From Nannochloris sp. 'desiccata' (Eukaryota; Chlorophyta; Trebouxiophyceae; Chlorellales; Chlorellaceae): DNA of 64,000 bases. Numbering within the stretch: the first letter of the stretch is position 1; each line of letters begins with the position of its first letter. The notes under the pieces were generated by a model. It ran no database searches. It saw nothing but the letters and a program-made list of their open reading frames with translations, and was not told the origin of the DNA. The stretch is taken from the NCBI GenBank assembly GCA_019044685.2, contig JAGTXX020000011.1:2468335-2532334 (forward strand), written 5' to 3'. This document shows, piece by piece, positions 45,269 to 59,498 of this stretch. The position numbers and the translations under genes were made by a program.

Positions 45269-47299
45269 TTAAAGCTCGTCTTTAACACTGGCACCATTAT
45301 TTGCAACGTCTAGCAACGCTTGCTTTGCTGTTATTGCCGCTCTCAATTCCGTCACTCTATCTCCACTGCACGCAGCTGGTGTCGTCATTTCTGCTGTATA
45401 TTCACATCTCGATGGTTCTGCCACTTTCGTCAATGTTTCTGTCGCTCCACATCGGATTCTCAATGTCATTGATCTATTAGGACCTTGCCAACAGACATCT
45501 CCGTTATCAAATAGCATATACTCTCCAGAGTCATCAAACCCTTTCCACGAACCTAGTCTAGAACCGTGCCCATCTTCCAATTGTTCTACTTGATGGAACG
45601 GGCATACTTTATACACATATTTATCTACATGCGCTTCAACACATCGATCAACGAGCTGGGCATACACATCGTCAGGTCCGTATGAACGGTTCATTTTCGC
45701 CTCTAACCCTTCACGTTCAGTTTTCAATGCGTACACACCTGCAGCTGCAATTTCAAATGCATTGTTAGCTGCGTCATGCCGCGAACGTATTGCATCTACA
45801 GTAGCACGAACTCTTTGGAGCTCAGCTGCATCGGCAGGTTTGCCAAGAAGCCTGGCGAGTGTCTCTGCAATCCATGCTTTGAAAGTGCCAACAGCACCTA
45901 GATCAAATTCCCGTAGTTCCGATGTATTGCTTTCCTCTCCTTGTACTGGTGCTGAAACATCATCACTATCACTATTGTATGCGGCAGCAGTTGAAGCTAA
46001 AGCATCAAGGGAAGGTTCATACACATCCCCTTGATCAAATTCAGAATCAGTATCAGAACTTGCTTCTTCAATATAATCTTCTTCTGGTTCTTGCTCTTGC
46101 TCTTGTTCTTCAGCAGCAGCCTTATCATCTGACGATCCTGGGACCCACTGAGACGCAACACGCTTTGCAATATCTTCTGCAGATTCTTGAGCTATTGTCT
46201 GATCATCAGTACCATCCACATGAGCAGCATCGTGAGCAGTCACGGCGTCGACTTTGTTGTCATTGTTGTCAAAAACGAGGTCAGGATTCACATCTTGCTG
46301 ATCTTCTGTAATTTCAATAGAAGCATTTACAGCAGATGGTACAGATGGTGGTGTTAATGCTGCTTCCATTTTTGTCTTTTTAGCTTCCAAGGCATCCAGT
46401 TGTTTTTTAAGATGGTCACGTTCAGCACCAAGTTCATTAGATTTGATTTCAGAAGTACTATACTCTTGATTAATCTCAGACAATCTATGTGTCCAGTTAC
46501 GGCGTAAATCCTCTGCAGCTCTATATACAATAATAGACAGAAATTGAAGAGAATTTGTGAGTATAAAGAGAAAATTATTAATAATAATAGCGAGTCAGAG
46601 ATTCCAACTTAAAGCAACTTACTTGACATATCTAGTCCTGGCATTGTACCCAGCCTCAAAAGCTGCCAATTCCGCTTGCAAGGCAGCTAATGCAGCTGCT
46701 CCAGCCTCCTTGCAGTGATTTTGGCAGCGTCCCTGTGGCTCATCACTGCCGTCGCAGCAGTCTGAAACAGAGGAAAGAGCGGGTGTGGTTAATTTACAAC
46801 ATTTCAAACTCTTTTACCTTGGATCTAAGGGGGGAGGGGTGAATTTTCGATTACTTACCACAAACTGCGTCATCTACAAAAGACGAATTTAGTCGCAGAG
46901 GCTCTGACCCTATATTGGCACAATAAAACTTCCCGTTGGGGCAAGCCGAAGTCCCTGGAGGAAGAAAAAAGGAATGAAAACATAGAATGAGCTACAATGC
47001 GCTATGGAAACGCTGCTGCATGTGGTCATATCGACTCTAAAGCCTTTTTAGAACACAAATCAAATATCTAATACCATACCTGGTTCGTCACTCCCATCAA
47101 GGCAATCACAAAAGGCATCGTTGATGTGGCTTGCTGGGATTGTTTCCGACCCATCAAAGCAGCTGAATTTCCCATCAGGTGCATCATATTTTAATTTATA
47201 CATAGGGTCAATTCCACGAATTCCTTTCGCTGCGCTGCAAGGCAGAGCAGCTGCAAGCAGTGCTATAATTAAAATGATCACTTCCTTGCAAGCTGCCAT
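45269..47299 (-). CDS. Glucosidase II beta subunit (PRKCSH/GTB1 family), KDEL-retained
   Basis: Exons 47080-47299, 46859-46954, 46623-46761 and 45269-46520 give 568 aa. A signal peptide ([20 protein letters not shown]) is followed by two LDLa-like Cys modules ([20 protein letters not shown] then [20 protein letters not shown] then [12 protein letters not shown]). A coiled, acidic middle holds the [18 protein letters not shown] region. The mannose-6-phosphate receptor homology domain near the C-terminus has [35 protein letters not shown] and [11 protein letters not shown]. The protein ends VKDEL, an ER-retrieval signal. It recruits glucosidase II to N-glycans and retains the catalytic subunit in the ER. 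The start is head-to-head with the FAD synthetase (255 bp). Confidence 0.92.
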
Positions 47300-47554
47300 C
47301 CTGGCGGACCTATTTGGGAGATTCTTCTTGATATGTGTTGTAATTTTAATACACAATTACTTGAAGAAAAGCTTGTTCTATCTGCTTAGCAGAGCATTTT
47401 GTACCTTCAAAAAAGTAGAGCTGTACCTCAGCCTGGAGGCGCTTTAATTGGTCGGAAGGCCATCAAAGGCCAGGAGGAGTCCGCAATTTTATTTAATTAT
47501 ATTCGAAACAGTGTCTCATGCTATAAGCAGTGTTTGATTTCATTAAAAACCACT
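47300..47554. promoter_or_regulatory. Head-to-head intergenic region, glucosidase II beta / FAD synthetase
   Basis: 255 bp between divergent start codons (47299 and 47555). It is a probable bidirectional promoter. An open frame continuing upstream of 47555 is not supported by a good start context. Confidence 0.5.
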
Positions 47555-49356
47555 ATGGAGGTTTGGGATGCTGTCGTTGCAAATAATGACGATCACCTTC
47601 GTCAAAAGGTTGAAAAATCTATTGAGATAATTGAGAGAACCCTAGATTTATACGAGTGAGTTATGCAGATATTTGCAATGATCTGCATTTAAATAATTAA
47701 AGTCACTTGATCAAATTTTAAATAAATGTCATATTTGAAATTATTTTCCCGTTGTTGCAGACCCGGTGGCGTTGCCTTTAGTTTCAATGGCGGCAAAGAC
47801 TCTACAGTGCTCCTGCACCTTATCCGAGCCGCATTAGCACGAAGGCAGGAGGTTGAGCTAAATGGAATAGCCGCAGGTGAGGCTTAATGTAAAGATATCT
47901 TGTTGTGTTATATTTCTGTCTTCCCTACGCTCCTCTCAGCTCACCGCTACGTCCGCATTTCTCTCTTCTCACTGCAGGTGGTCTACCTGGGGTCTGTACT
48001 TTCTTCTTCCACAATGATGCTGACTTTGAAGAGATCACAAGCTTCACCCACCACACAAATGAGCAGTACAATTTAGATATGACAGTACTTTATGGAGATT
48101 TCAAAACTGGCCTCGAAACTTTCCTAGTAGAAACATCAGTTCGTGCTATTTTACTAGGAACACGGCGTGGCGATCCTAATGCACCTGGTCAAGAAACCTT
48201 CTGCCCCTCTTCTAAAGGATGGCCTGCATTTATGCGAGTGAATCCTATTTTGGAGTGGACGTATCACGACGTCTGGTTGTTCTTACGGTGTGCATCATTG
48301 CCATATTGTTCTCTATATGATAGAGGGTATACTAGTGTAGGATCTGTGTCTAATACAAATCCTAATTCGGCATTAGCACGCGAAGATGGTACATTTGCAC
48401 CAGCCCATATGCTGCCAGATGCAAGGCTGGAGAGGGCAGGGAGAGGTAGAGGTGCTATAGCACGTACTGTTTCTGCAAAGCGGGGAGCGAATGCGGAGAC
48501 ATGTACTGTTGGCATACTCATAATAGGAGATGAGATTCTTTCTGCTAAAGTAGATGATGTCAATATGAAGTTCCTTTGTGGAGAATTACGGACTGCTGCA
48601 TTTTTCGTCGACCGTGCTATGTTTGTTCGGGATGATACTGAAGCCATAGCTGCTGCTGTACGTGAGTTCTCTGAAGATTATGATGCTGTTATCACTGCTG
48701 GTGGCCTTGGTCCTACTCCAGATGATGTGACCTGTTTGGGAATAGCTGAAGCCTTTGGACGGCAAGTAGGCCGCCACCCTGAATTAGAAGCACGGATTCG
48801 AGCTTACTTTGGAGCTGATGTCACTGATGCACATTTGAAAATGGCTGATGCACCTACAGGTCCTGAAATTGCTTTGATTGATTACAATCAGGCTGATGGT
48901 ACTGTCTCTCCATTTCCATTGTTGAAATGTCGCAATGTTTATGTGCTCCCAGGGGTGCCTTCGTTAGTACAACAAAAGTGGAAGGCAGTGAAGAGAGATC
49001 TTATGTCCAGGTGTGGTATCAATCCATCACCATATCATTCTGTGGTTTTGAGGTTGAAGCTGGCTGATGAAGCTACTGTTGCAATGGTGTTACAAAGAGT
49101 CATGGTTGACAGTGGGGATCAAGTAGCTGTAGGATCGTACCCAGTCTGTGGGCAGAGTGATGGATGCGAGGTAGTACTGTCGTTGGAAAGTAAAGATGTC
49201 CCTCTGCTGGAAAAGGCAAGAACGCAGCTTGTAGAGTTATTACCGCCAGGAGTTGTGCAGTCGGAGCACAGAGATGCCGACACTGCTTTGAACAGTCCTA
49301 TAGACGCACCTACGGTAGGCATTAATGTAGGAGATAAGGTCTTGCAGGAGCAGTAA
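47555..49356 (+). CDS. FAD synthetase: N-terminal PAPS-reductase-like domain fused to C-terminal MoCF-like domain
   Basis: Exons 47555-47655, 47761-47876 and 47978-49356 (phases 2 and 1) give 531 aa. The start MEVWDAVVANNDDHL precedes the adenylyltransferase domain with the pyrophosphate loop FSFNGGKDSTVLLHL, GVCTFFFHNDADFEE, AILLGTRRGDPNAP and VNPILEWTYHDVWLFLRC. From about residue 250 a molybdopterin-binding (MoaB/CinA-like) domain follows: VGILIIGDEILSAKVDDVN, ITAGGLGPTPDDVTCLGIAE and VYVLPGVPSLVQQ. The enzyme adenylates FMN to FAD. The domain order is that of plants (PAPS first), opposite to human FLAD1. The MoCF-like part may act as FAD hydrolase. TGTAA lies 35 nt past the stop. Confidence 0.88.
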
Positions 49357-49654
49357 TGTAGTACTTGTTAGCTGCCATGTCAAATAATTGTGTAAGGAAA
49401 TTGACGAGTCAACAAAATTTGCAGGATTTTTTTAATTCTTCACCAAGCCGTGGACGAGAGAAGAGGGGTTGAATTTTTCTTTGTAGGATACTTTGTGAAA
49501 ATCACAGCACCCCGCCTTTACAAAATACTGTTTTACATTTAATAAATTTTCATAGTCGCCGTTGTTTGGCTTTGGTGTCCCTGAAAAAAGTCTTCTGTTC
49601 CCACAACTGCATTATCATTTCCTGTGATCTCGCCTATTCAAAGCATTGAGCAAC

Positions 49655-50515
<861 letters not shown>

Positions 50516-50704
50516 ATGAAAGCTTCTCTCGATTTTGCCCGTAGTGTCACCCTAGGCCTATTTCTCTATCAATTTTAGAATATCTTTGTAAAGCTTCAAT
50601 TTTTAATTAAAGAAAAACAACAACAGCAGAGATTTTTGAACATGCAATAAACATTCGTTATTTTATTAAGACAGTCTACTTTAATCTAAATTCAAAGTCG
50701 CTTA

Positions 50705-51596
50705 TCAATCAGATTTTGGTCTTGCCGTCTTTTTCCCTGCACTGGCATTTGCTGACTGCATACCCAAATCAGTCCAAGTAGCAAGCACAGCTGCAGCAAC
50801 TGGAGCTACCCAAAACACAATCAGATGCTGCACTACTGTCAGTGGCTGCTTATTCCAATAAAGGTAGGTCCAGGATAATGCTGCTGCTGGGTTCAAAACT
50901 GGGCCAGAATAACGAGCACCCACTTTAAGAGCAGCAGCGGTAGCAAAGAGAGGAGTCCAGTACTTGATAAATCTGCCTCTAGATGATCTCTGTGTGGCTA
51001 TCACAAGCAGTGAAACCAAATAAGTGAGTAAAAATTCACTGCTGGCGCCACCGATAATATCAATACCTGGTTGTGTTGTAGCAACAAGTGCTTGTCCACG
51101 CAAAGCCCATGTTGCTGGCAGATACTTGGATGCAGCAATGGCGCCGCTCAAAGCACCAGCAATCTGGGCTATACTACGCAACAGAAAAGAGCTAAAACTG
51201 CATTTGCCCCGTGCGTACAATGTCGCCACGTCGCAAGGGTTGAACAAGCTGCCACCGAGTAATTTGCTCAATGGGCCAAGAGCCATGAGCATGACTAGAA
51301 TCGATACAATGAACATTATCTCTGAAGGTATATCTACCTGTGCTATAGCTGATAGCTGAGCACGCGCATCACCTTGCGCAGCCTGTGGAGCTAAAAAAGA
51401 TGAGAATTAGACTCTGTTGCTTTAAAGGGAGATGAAGTGCTTTGATACGGAAATATGGCGACTAATTCACCTCAGCTATCAATGTTGTTAAGACTGGTAA
51501 CAGCGCTGTAATGATGAAATCAGCCATCAAAGAAGTGATCGGTGATGACCACGACGGCTTACGAGACGATGCTCCGCGCTTTTTACGTGTAACCAT
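50705..51596 (-). CDS. SIP-like aquaporin with NPC/NPA motifs
   Basis: Exons 51471-51596 and 50705-51382 (GT-AG, phase 0, acceptor ctccacag) give 267 aa. A basic N-terminus with an Arg/Lys cluster precedes six hydrophobic segments. The first pore half-helix reads NPCDVATLYARGK (NPC instead of NPA); the second reads SGPVLNPAAALSWTYLYW (canonical NPA). Altered first NPA motifs are typical of small basic intrinsic proteins (SIPs) and related ER aquaporins. The Lys-rich C-terminus (GKKTARPKSD) also fits a SIP. Water or small-solute transport at the ER is inferred. Confidence 0.78.
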
Positions 51597-51759
51597 TGCG
51601 ATTTAGATGTATGTTAATTAAGGTTTAAGGCTGATCATGCATTGCAGCATTGATAAACTGCCCGGCAGTTGTTCCTGGGACGACAAGTGAGTGGGTCCTC
51701 AAAAACTGCAAGCCGTTGCTATTTTATTATTGGAAAAATTATAACAAAAATCTGAGAAT

Positions 51760-53092
51760 ATGTCCGGAGGTGAAGTAGGTGCACTGCTCTCAATCGTGAC
51801 TAGCGACGCTCCATTCCAAGATGCAATCGCAGCTCTTCAAGTGGTCTCCGAAGGAGGGCTTTCAAGGGCGGCATCGACCCTGAAGCGATTGTTACATGTG
51901 CGAACATATCGTTGCTTTGCGCAAAACTAGTTTTAATATAGTTCATTATGTAAAGTATGGCAATGTGATTTTGAGCCTGACCACCGGCCCACTGGCCGAC
52001 CTTTCCTATTTACCTTCCATCTGCAGGACCAAATGCTGTATAGCACCTCCCATCAGCTGCAGACAGTGTCACTGCTGTACTACACCGACCCTTCTGGGGC
52101 TATATCGACTCTAGAGGCCCTTGCTGCTCAGGAGGACACCCAGCCAGCAGTACTGGCGTTGGCTACAACACTGCTGCAACAGAATAATGAAGGATCCTCG
52201 TTTGCTTCTATAAGTAATCTAACTGCGTCAGAGTATATTAAACGCTATAAAATAGAGTCCAGTTCTGGTTCTGCTCCTAGGCCTCAAACCGTCGCTCCGA
52301 GTAGAAACATTGACAGTCTAGAAAGCCTAGGCATTTCTGAGCTACCTGATACGGTATACAGCATACGATCAGCATCAAAAGGTCCCTTACTGCCAAAGGA
52401 TGAACGTGCAGCTATTGAAGCCTTAAAGCAGCAAGCGCAGGTCGATCATTTGGAACAACTAGCAGCATTGGTGACGCCAGCAGAAATTTCTGCTGCAGCC
52501 ACTCATAATCCCGAGCTAGCATCGGAGGTCATAACAGTTGCCTTGGAGATTAGCGAGGGTAACCTATCTCTTTCTAGCTGGGCAGGGGCTTCTCTTTGGG
52601 CTATGGCTGCCTCTGAGACAACTGCCGTCAATAATTTGATCACTTGTTGGGCGTTTTTGCTTGATAAGTTAGATGCGGTAGAGCCTTCTGCTTTAGCTGC
52701 ATTTATATCGTACAGTATACAACGTATCATATCAATAGAGGTAAGTTTTATGGTTTGGAATGTGATTTAATTTCTGCAACTGACCCAACCGCCTTCTGTT
52801 CATCTTTTCAGGACCGTACAGCTGCCAATCGAGCAGCTAGGATGCTTGTCCATTTGATACATAGGATTATAGATAAAAACAATCCTGCAGTGTGGATTGT
52901 AGCTCTGGAGTTGGAAGGGTTGTGTACACAGGCAAGTTTGTCATACTGGTGTTTGCCATGGAGATGAGGTGAATTCCTTAGAATGATTGGGACTTATTGT
53001 TATCAACATTTCTTTCGTATATGCAGTTTATATCCCAGGAAGTGTGTGCAACCCTCTATGCCAAGCTTGCAGCGATGGGTGAGGATACTTAG
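51760..53092 (+). CDS. CCR4-NOT complex subunit 11 (CNOT11) homologue
   Basis: Exons 51760-51897, 52027-52740, 52812-52931 and 53027-53092, all phase 0, give 345 aa. The third intron has a GC donor (cag|gcaagt). The N-terminal helical part includes LQTVSLLYYTDPSGAISTLE. The C-terminal DUF2363-like part has LVTPAEISAAATHNPELASE and AFISYSIQRIISIEDRTAAN, then RAARMLVHLIHRIIDKN, VWIVALELEGLCTQFISQEV and a final helix. The spacing and residue pattern parallel animal CNOT11, e.g. LYISNCISTCEQIKDK and FIEVQAFCIEF from memory. CNOT11 docks CNOT10 to CNOT1 in the deadenylase complex. Identification rests on pattern matching. Confidence 0.65.
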
Positions 53093-53304
53093 TTGGTAGG
53101 AGCCATTGGCAGCTAGGAGGGCTCTGCAGGTCAAAGTATATAAGCTTTAAAAAAAGAGAAAGGCCCGACGTGTCGGAAGGCCTAGGTTTGTAGTAAATAA
53201 TTTCGCTTCCGCTTTTTGTGTTTCATGCCCGCAATGCTTTGTATAGAGGCTAACATCAGTTCATAATAGTTAATCTTGGTGTGAAATTTAAGAATCTAGC
53301 AGGG

Positions 53305-54434
53305 ATGTCTGTCCGCCGCAGTCCTAGGCCATGCTGCGCGGCATAGTGCAGCTGGCGTGGCTTCTCTCAAGGAATCTCCAAGGTTGTTTGCGAATGCGTT
53401 TGTCTTGCTGTCTGGATCACTTAATGTTGATGTTTATCTGACGATAAACGTTGAGCCATTATATATTTTTCAAATGCAGAGATCTCCTGCTGATTTTCGT
53501 GCTAAAAGTATTGGAAAGCTACAACTACTTTAGTCTTTCCCGCATACTTACTCTTTATCTCAGTGAGCAATTTGGGATCAGTGATATGAATGCTGGATCG
53601 ATTTTTGGGGTCTGGGGCACACTCCTGACGCTTTATGGCATATTTTCTGGGCAGTGCTATCGACTGGATGGGTATTAAAACAAGCTTAATTGTTTGTTTT
53701 TATGCTCAATATCGGAAGTAGACTAGTAATGGCGTGCACAACAACACCGTGGCTTTTTGCTGCTGACGTTGTTGGGACCCAACACCATCGCAGGTTCCTT
53801 AGGTGTGCCAGTCATGACTATTTCAGTGAAAAGGTACACCACTGAACTTAATAGAGGCTTTGCATTTTCATTATTCTATACGCTGATGAATGTAGCAGCG
53901 TTAAGTCAAGGTCTTCTATTAGACGTCTTCCGTCTCACTTTCAAAGACGGTTTCCATATTGGTAGCTTGGATAGTAATCATGTGCTAAATAATGGTACAC
54001 GTCTATTTGTAGCATCTGGTTGCATTACTTCTATTGCTGGTTTGGTAATCACTTTTTTTCTTACTGAGCCAGTTGTAGCGACTGCAGAGAGAAAGTCAAG
54101 GCCGCACGAAAAAATTGAAGACGATAGCGGCGCTGATGCTGCTCTATTGCTGGGTGATCAAGGAGAATCTTTTACATCCACTCCAAGAGTTTCGATTAAT
54201 CAGCCTTTCTCGCAGCGTGCTGCAGATATCTGGGGATCCCTGAGGATAATATGTAGCTCTAGAGGATTTTTGAAATTCATGGTGATGTGCTTGCTGTCGG
54301 TCAATGTGAAAAGTTTGTTTCGACACTTGGATGCTACCTTGCCCAAGTATCAGCTGCGTGAATTTGGTGCTAATGTTCCTATTGGAGCTATTTACAGCAT
54401 CAATCCAGCTATGATTGTATTATTACAATCATAG
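53305..54434 (+). pseudogene. MFS transporter, first half only; cut at the palindrome centre and frameshifted
   Basis: An ATG at 53305 opens a first exon, with a second exon after the ag at about 53477 (SYNYFSLSRILTLYLSEQFG). MFS-type helices and motifs follow (GPNTIAGSLGVPVMTISVKR, NRGFAFSLFYTLMNVAALSQ, REFGANVPIGAIYSINPAM). The frame breaks at several homopolymers (about 53313, 53649, 53701, 53756), and the right-arm copy lacks the extra base at each. The coding sequence runs into the palindrome centre (54420-54423), and the second half of the transporter is absent. The breaks are probably sequence errors, not decay. Confidence 0.6.
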
Positions 54435-55540
54435 CTGGATTGATGCTGTAAATAGCTCCCAATAGGAACATTAGCACCAAATTCACGCAGCTGATACTTG
54501 GGCAAGGTAGCATCCAAGTGTCGAAACAAACTTTTCACATTGACCGACAGCAAGCACATCACCATGAATTTTTCAAAAATCCTCTAGAGCTACATATTAT
54601 CCTCAGGGATCCCCAGATATCTGCAGCACGCTGCGAGAAAGGCTGATTAATCGAAACTCTTGGAGTGGATGTAAAAGATTCTCCTTGATCACCCAGCAAT
54701 AGAGCAGCATCAGCGCCGCTATCGTCTTCAATTTTTTTCGTGCGGCCTTGACTTTCTCTCTGCAGTCGCTACAACTGGCTCAGTAAGAAAAAAAGTGATT
54801 ACCAAACCAGCAATAGAAGTAATGCAACCAGATGCTACAAATAGACGTGTACCATTATTTAGCACATTGATTACTATCCAAGCTACCAATATGGAAACCG
54901 TCTTTGAAAGTGAGACGGAAGACGTCTAATAGAAGACCTTGACTTAACGCTGCTACATTCATCAGCGTATAGAATAATGAAAATGCAAAGCCTCTATTAA
55001 GTTCAGTGGTGTACCTTTTCACTGAAATAGTCATGACTGGCACACCTAAGGAACCTGCGATGGTGTTGGGTCCCAACAACGTCAGCAGCAAAAGCCACGG
55101 TGTTGTTGTGCACGCCATTACTAGTCTACTTCCGATATTGAGCATAAAACAAACAATTAAGCTTGTTTTAATACCCATCCAGTCGATAGCACTGCCCAGA
55201 AATATGCCATAAAGCGTCAGGAGTGTGCCCCAGACCCCAAAATCGATCCAGCATTCATATCACTGATCCCAAATTGCTCACTGAGATAAAGAGTAAGTAT
55301 GCGGGAAAGACTAAAGTAGTTGTAGCTTTCCAATACTTTTAGCACGAAAATCAGCAGGAGATCTCTGCATTTGAAAAATATATAATGGCTCAACGTTTAT
55401 CGTCAGATAAACATCAACATTAAGTGATCCAGACAGCAAGACAAACGCATTCGCAAAACAAACCTTGGAGATTCCTTGAGAGAAGCCACGCCAGCTGCAC
55501 TATGCCGCGCAGCATGGCCTAGGACTGCGCGGACAGACAT
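54424..55540 (-). pseudogene. Right-arm copy of the half MFS transporter
   Basis: Mirror of 53305-54419. Here the start region (MSVRAVLGHAARHSAAGVAS) and the stretch from WMGIKTSLIVCFML on are in frame where the left copy is broken, but other insertions (e.g. near 54866 and 54458) break it elsewhere. Comparing both arms shows that neither copy alone is error-free. Confidence 0.7.
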
Positions 55541-55752
55541 CCCTGCTAGATTCTTAAATTCACACCAAGATTAACTATTATGAACTGATGTTAGCCTCTA
55601 TACAAAGCATTGCGGGCATGAAACACAAAAGCGGAAGCGAAATTATTTACTACAAACCTAGGCCTTCCGACACGTCGGGCCTTTCTCTTTTTTTTAAAGC
55701 TTATATACTTTGACCTGCAGAGCCCTCCTAGCTGCCAATGGCTCCCTACCAA

Positions 55753-57085
55753 CTAAGTATCCTCACCCATCGCTGCAAGCTTGGCATAGAGGGTTGCACA
55801 CACTTCCTGGGATATAAACTGCATATACGAAAGAAATGTTGATAACAATAAGTCCCAATCATTCTAAGGAATTCACCTCATCTCCATGGCAAACACCAGT
55901 ATGACAAACTTGCCTGTGTACACAACCCTTCCAACTCCAGAGCTACAATCCACACTGCAGGATTGTTTTTATCTATAATCCTATGTATCAAATGGACAAG
56001 CATCCTAGCTGCTCGATTGGCAGCTGTACGGTCCTGAAAAGATGAACAGAAGGCGGTTGGGTCAGTTGCAGAAATTAAATCACATTCCAAACCATAAAAC
56101 TTACCTCTATTGATATGATACGTTGTATACTGTACGATATAAATGCAGCTAAAGCAGAAGGCTCTACCGCATCTAACTTATCAAGCAAAAACGCCCCAAC
56201 AAGTGATCAAATTATTGACGGCAGTTGTCTCAGAGGCAGCCATAGCCCAAAGAGAAGCCCCTGCCCAGCTAGAAAGAGATAGGTTACCCTCGCTAATCTC
56301 CAAGGCAACTGTTATGACCTCCGATGCTAGCTCGGGATTATGAGTGGCTGCAGCAGAAATTTCTGCTGGCGTCACCAATGCTGCTAGTTGTTCCAAATGA
56401 TCGACCTGCGCTTGCTGCTTTAAGGCTTCAATAGCTGCACGTTCATCCTTTGGCAGTAAGGACCTTTTGATGCTGATCGTATGCTGTATACCGTATCAGG
56501 TAGCTCAGAAATGCCTAGGCTTTCTAGACTGTCAATGTTTCTACTCGGAGCGACGGTTTGAGGCCTAGGAGCAGAACCAGAACTGGACTCTATTTTATAG
56601 CGTTTAATATACTCTGACGCAGTTAGATTACTTATAGAAGCAAACGAGGATCCTTCATTATTCTGTTGCAGCAGTGTTGTAGCCAACGCCAGTACTGCTG
56701 GCTGGGTGTCCTCCTGAGCAGCAAGGGCCTCTAGAGTCGATATAGCCCCAGAAGGGTCGGTGTAGTACAGCAGTGACACTGTCTGCAGCTGATGGGAGGT
56801 GCTATACAGCATTTGGTCCTGCAGATGGAAGGTAAATAGGAAAGGTCGGCCAGTGGGCCGGTGGTCAGGCTCAAAATCACATTGCCATACTTTACATAAT
56901 GAACTATATTAAAACTAGTTTTGCGCAAAGCAACGATATGTTCGCACATGTAACAATCGCTTCAGGGTCGATGCCGCCCTTGAAAGCCCTCCTTCGGAGA
57001 CCACTTGAAGAGCTGCGATTGCATCTTGGAATGGAGCGTCGCTAGTCACGATTGAGAGCAGTGCACCTACTTCACCTCCGGACAT
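55753..57085 (-). pseudogene. Right-arm copy of the CNOT11-like gene, frameshifted
   Basis: Mirror of 51760-53092. Single-base insertions (for example in the G/C run near 56197 and near 56461) break the otherwise intact frame. Probably not a separate gene. Confidence 0.75.
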
Positions 57086-57248
57086 ATTCTCAGATTTTTG
57101 TTATAATTTTTCCAATAATAAAATAGCAACGGCTTGCAGTTTTTGAGGACCCACTCACTTGTCGTCCCAGGAACAACTGCCGGGCAGTTTATCAATGCTG
57201 CAATGCATGATCAGCCTTAAACCTTAATTAACATACATCTAAATCGCA

Positions 57249-58142
57249 ATGGTTACACGTAAAAAGCGCGGAGCATCGTTCTCGTAAGCCGTCGTGGTCA
57301 TCACCGATCACTTCTTTGATGGCTGATTTCATCATTACAGCGCTGTTACCAGTCTTAACAACATTGATAGCTGAGGTGAATTAGTCGCCATATTTCCGTA
57401 TCAAAGCACTTCATCTCCCTTTAAAGCAACAGAGTCTAATTCTCATCTTTTTTAGCTCCACAGGCTGCGCAAGGTGATGCGCGTGCTCAGCTATCAGCTA
57501 TAGCACAGGTAGATATACCTTCAGAGATAATGTTCATTGTATCGATTCTAGTCATGCTCATGGCTCTTGGCCCATTGAGCAAATTACTCGGTGGCAGCTG
57601 TTCAACCCTTGCGACGTGGCGACATTGTACGCACGGGGCAAATGCAGTTTTAGCTCTTTTCTGTTGCGTAGTATAGCCCAGATTGCTGGTGCTTTGAGCG
57701 GCGCCATTGCTGCATCCAAGTATCTGCCAGCAACATGGGCTTTGCGTGGACAAGCACTTGTTGCTACAACACAACCAGGTATTGATATTATCGGTGGCGC
57801 CAGCAGTGAATTTTTACTCACTTATTTGGTTTCACTGCTTGTGATAGCCACACAGAGATCATCTAGAGGCAGATTTATCAAGTACTGGACTCCTCTCTTT
57901 GCTACCGCTGCTGCCTCTTAAAGTGGGGTGCTCGTTATTCTGGCCCAGTTTTGAACCCAGCAGCAGCATTATCCTGGACCTACCTTTATTGGAATAAGCA
58001 GCCACTGACAGTAGTGCAGCATCTGATTGTGTTTTGGGTAGCTCCAGTTGCTGCAGCTGTGCTTGCTACTTGGACTGATTTGGGTATGCAGTCAGCAAAT
58101 GCCAGTGCAGGGAAAAAGACGGCAAGACCAAAATCTGATTGA
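57249..58142 (+). pseudogene. Right-arm copy of the SIP-like aquaporin, frameshifted
   Basis: Mirror of 50705-51596. It has an extra T at 57279-57280 in exon 1, a missing T near 57600 just before the NPC motif and an extra base near 57918. Both pore motifs can still be read, in different frames. Confidence 0.75.
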
Positions 58143-58334
58143 TAAGCGACTTTGAATTTAGATTAAAGTAGACTGTCTTAATAAAATAACGAATGTTTTA
58201 TTGCATGTTCAAAAATCTCTGCTGTTGTTGTTTTTTCTTTAATTAAAAATTGAAGCTTTACAAAGATATTCTAAAATTGATAGAGAAATAGGCCTAGGGT
58301 GACACTACGGGCAAAATCGAGAGAAGCTTTCATT

Positions 58335-59198
<864 letters not shown>

Positions 59199-59498
59199 GT
59201 TGCTCAATGCTTTGAATAGGCGAGACTCACAGGAAATGATAATGCAGTTGTGGGAACAGAAGACTTTTTTTCAGGGACACCAAAGCCAAACAACGGCGAC
59301 TATGAAAATTTATTAAATGTAAAACAGTATTTTGTAAAGGCGGGGTGCTGTGATTTTCACAAAGTATCCTACAAAGAAAAATTCAACCCCTCTTCTCTCG
59401 TCCACGGCTTGGTGAAGAATTAAAAAAATCCTGCAAATTTTGTTGACTCGTCAATTTCCTTACACAATTATTTGACATGGCAGCTAACAAGTACTACA

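Noticed and set aside
53451..54434. Two separate small MFS genes
   Set aside because: Comparison with the right arm shows one gene split by homopolymer insertions.
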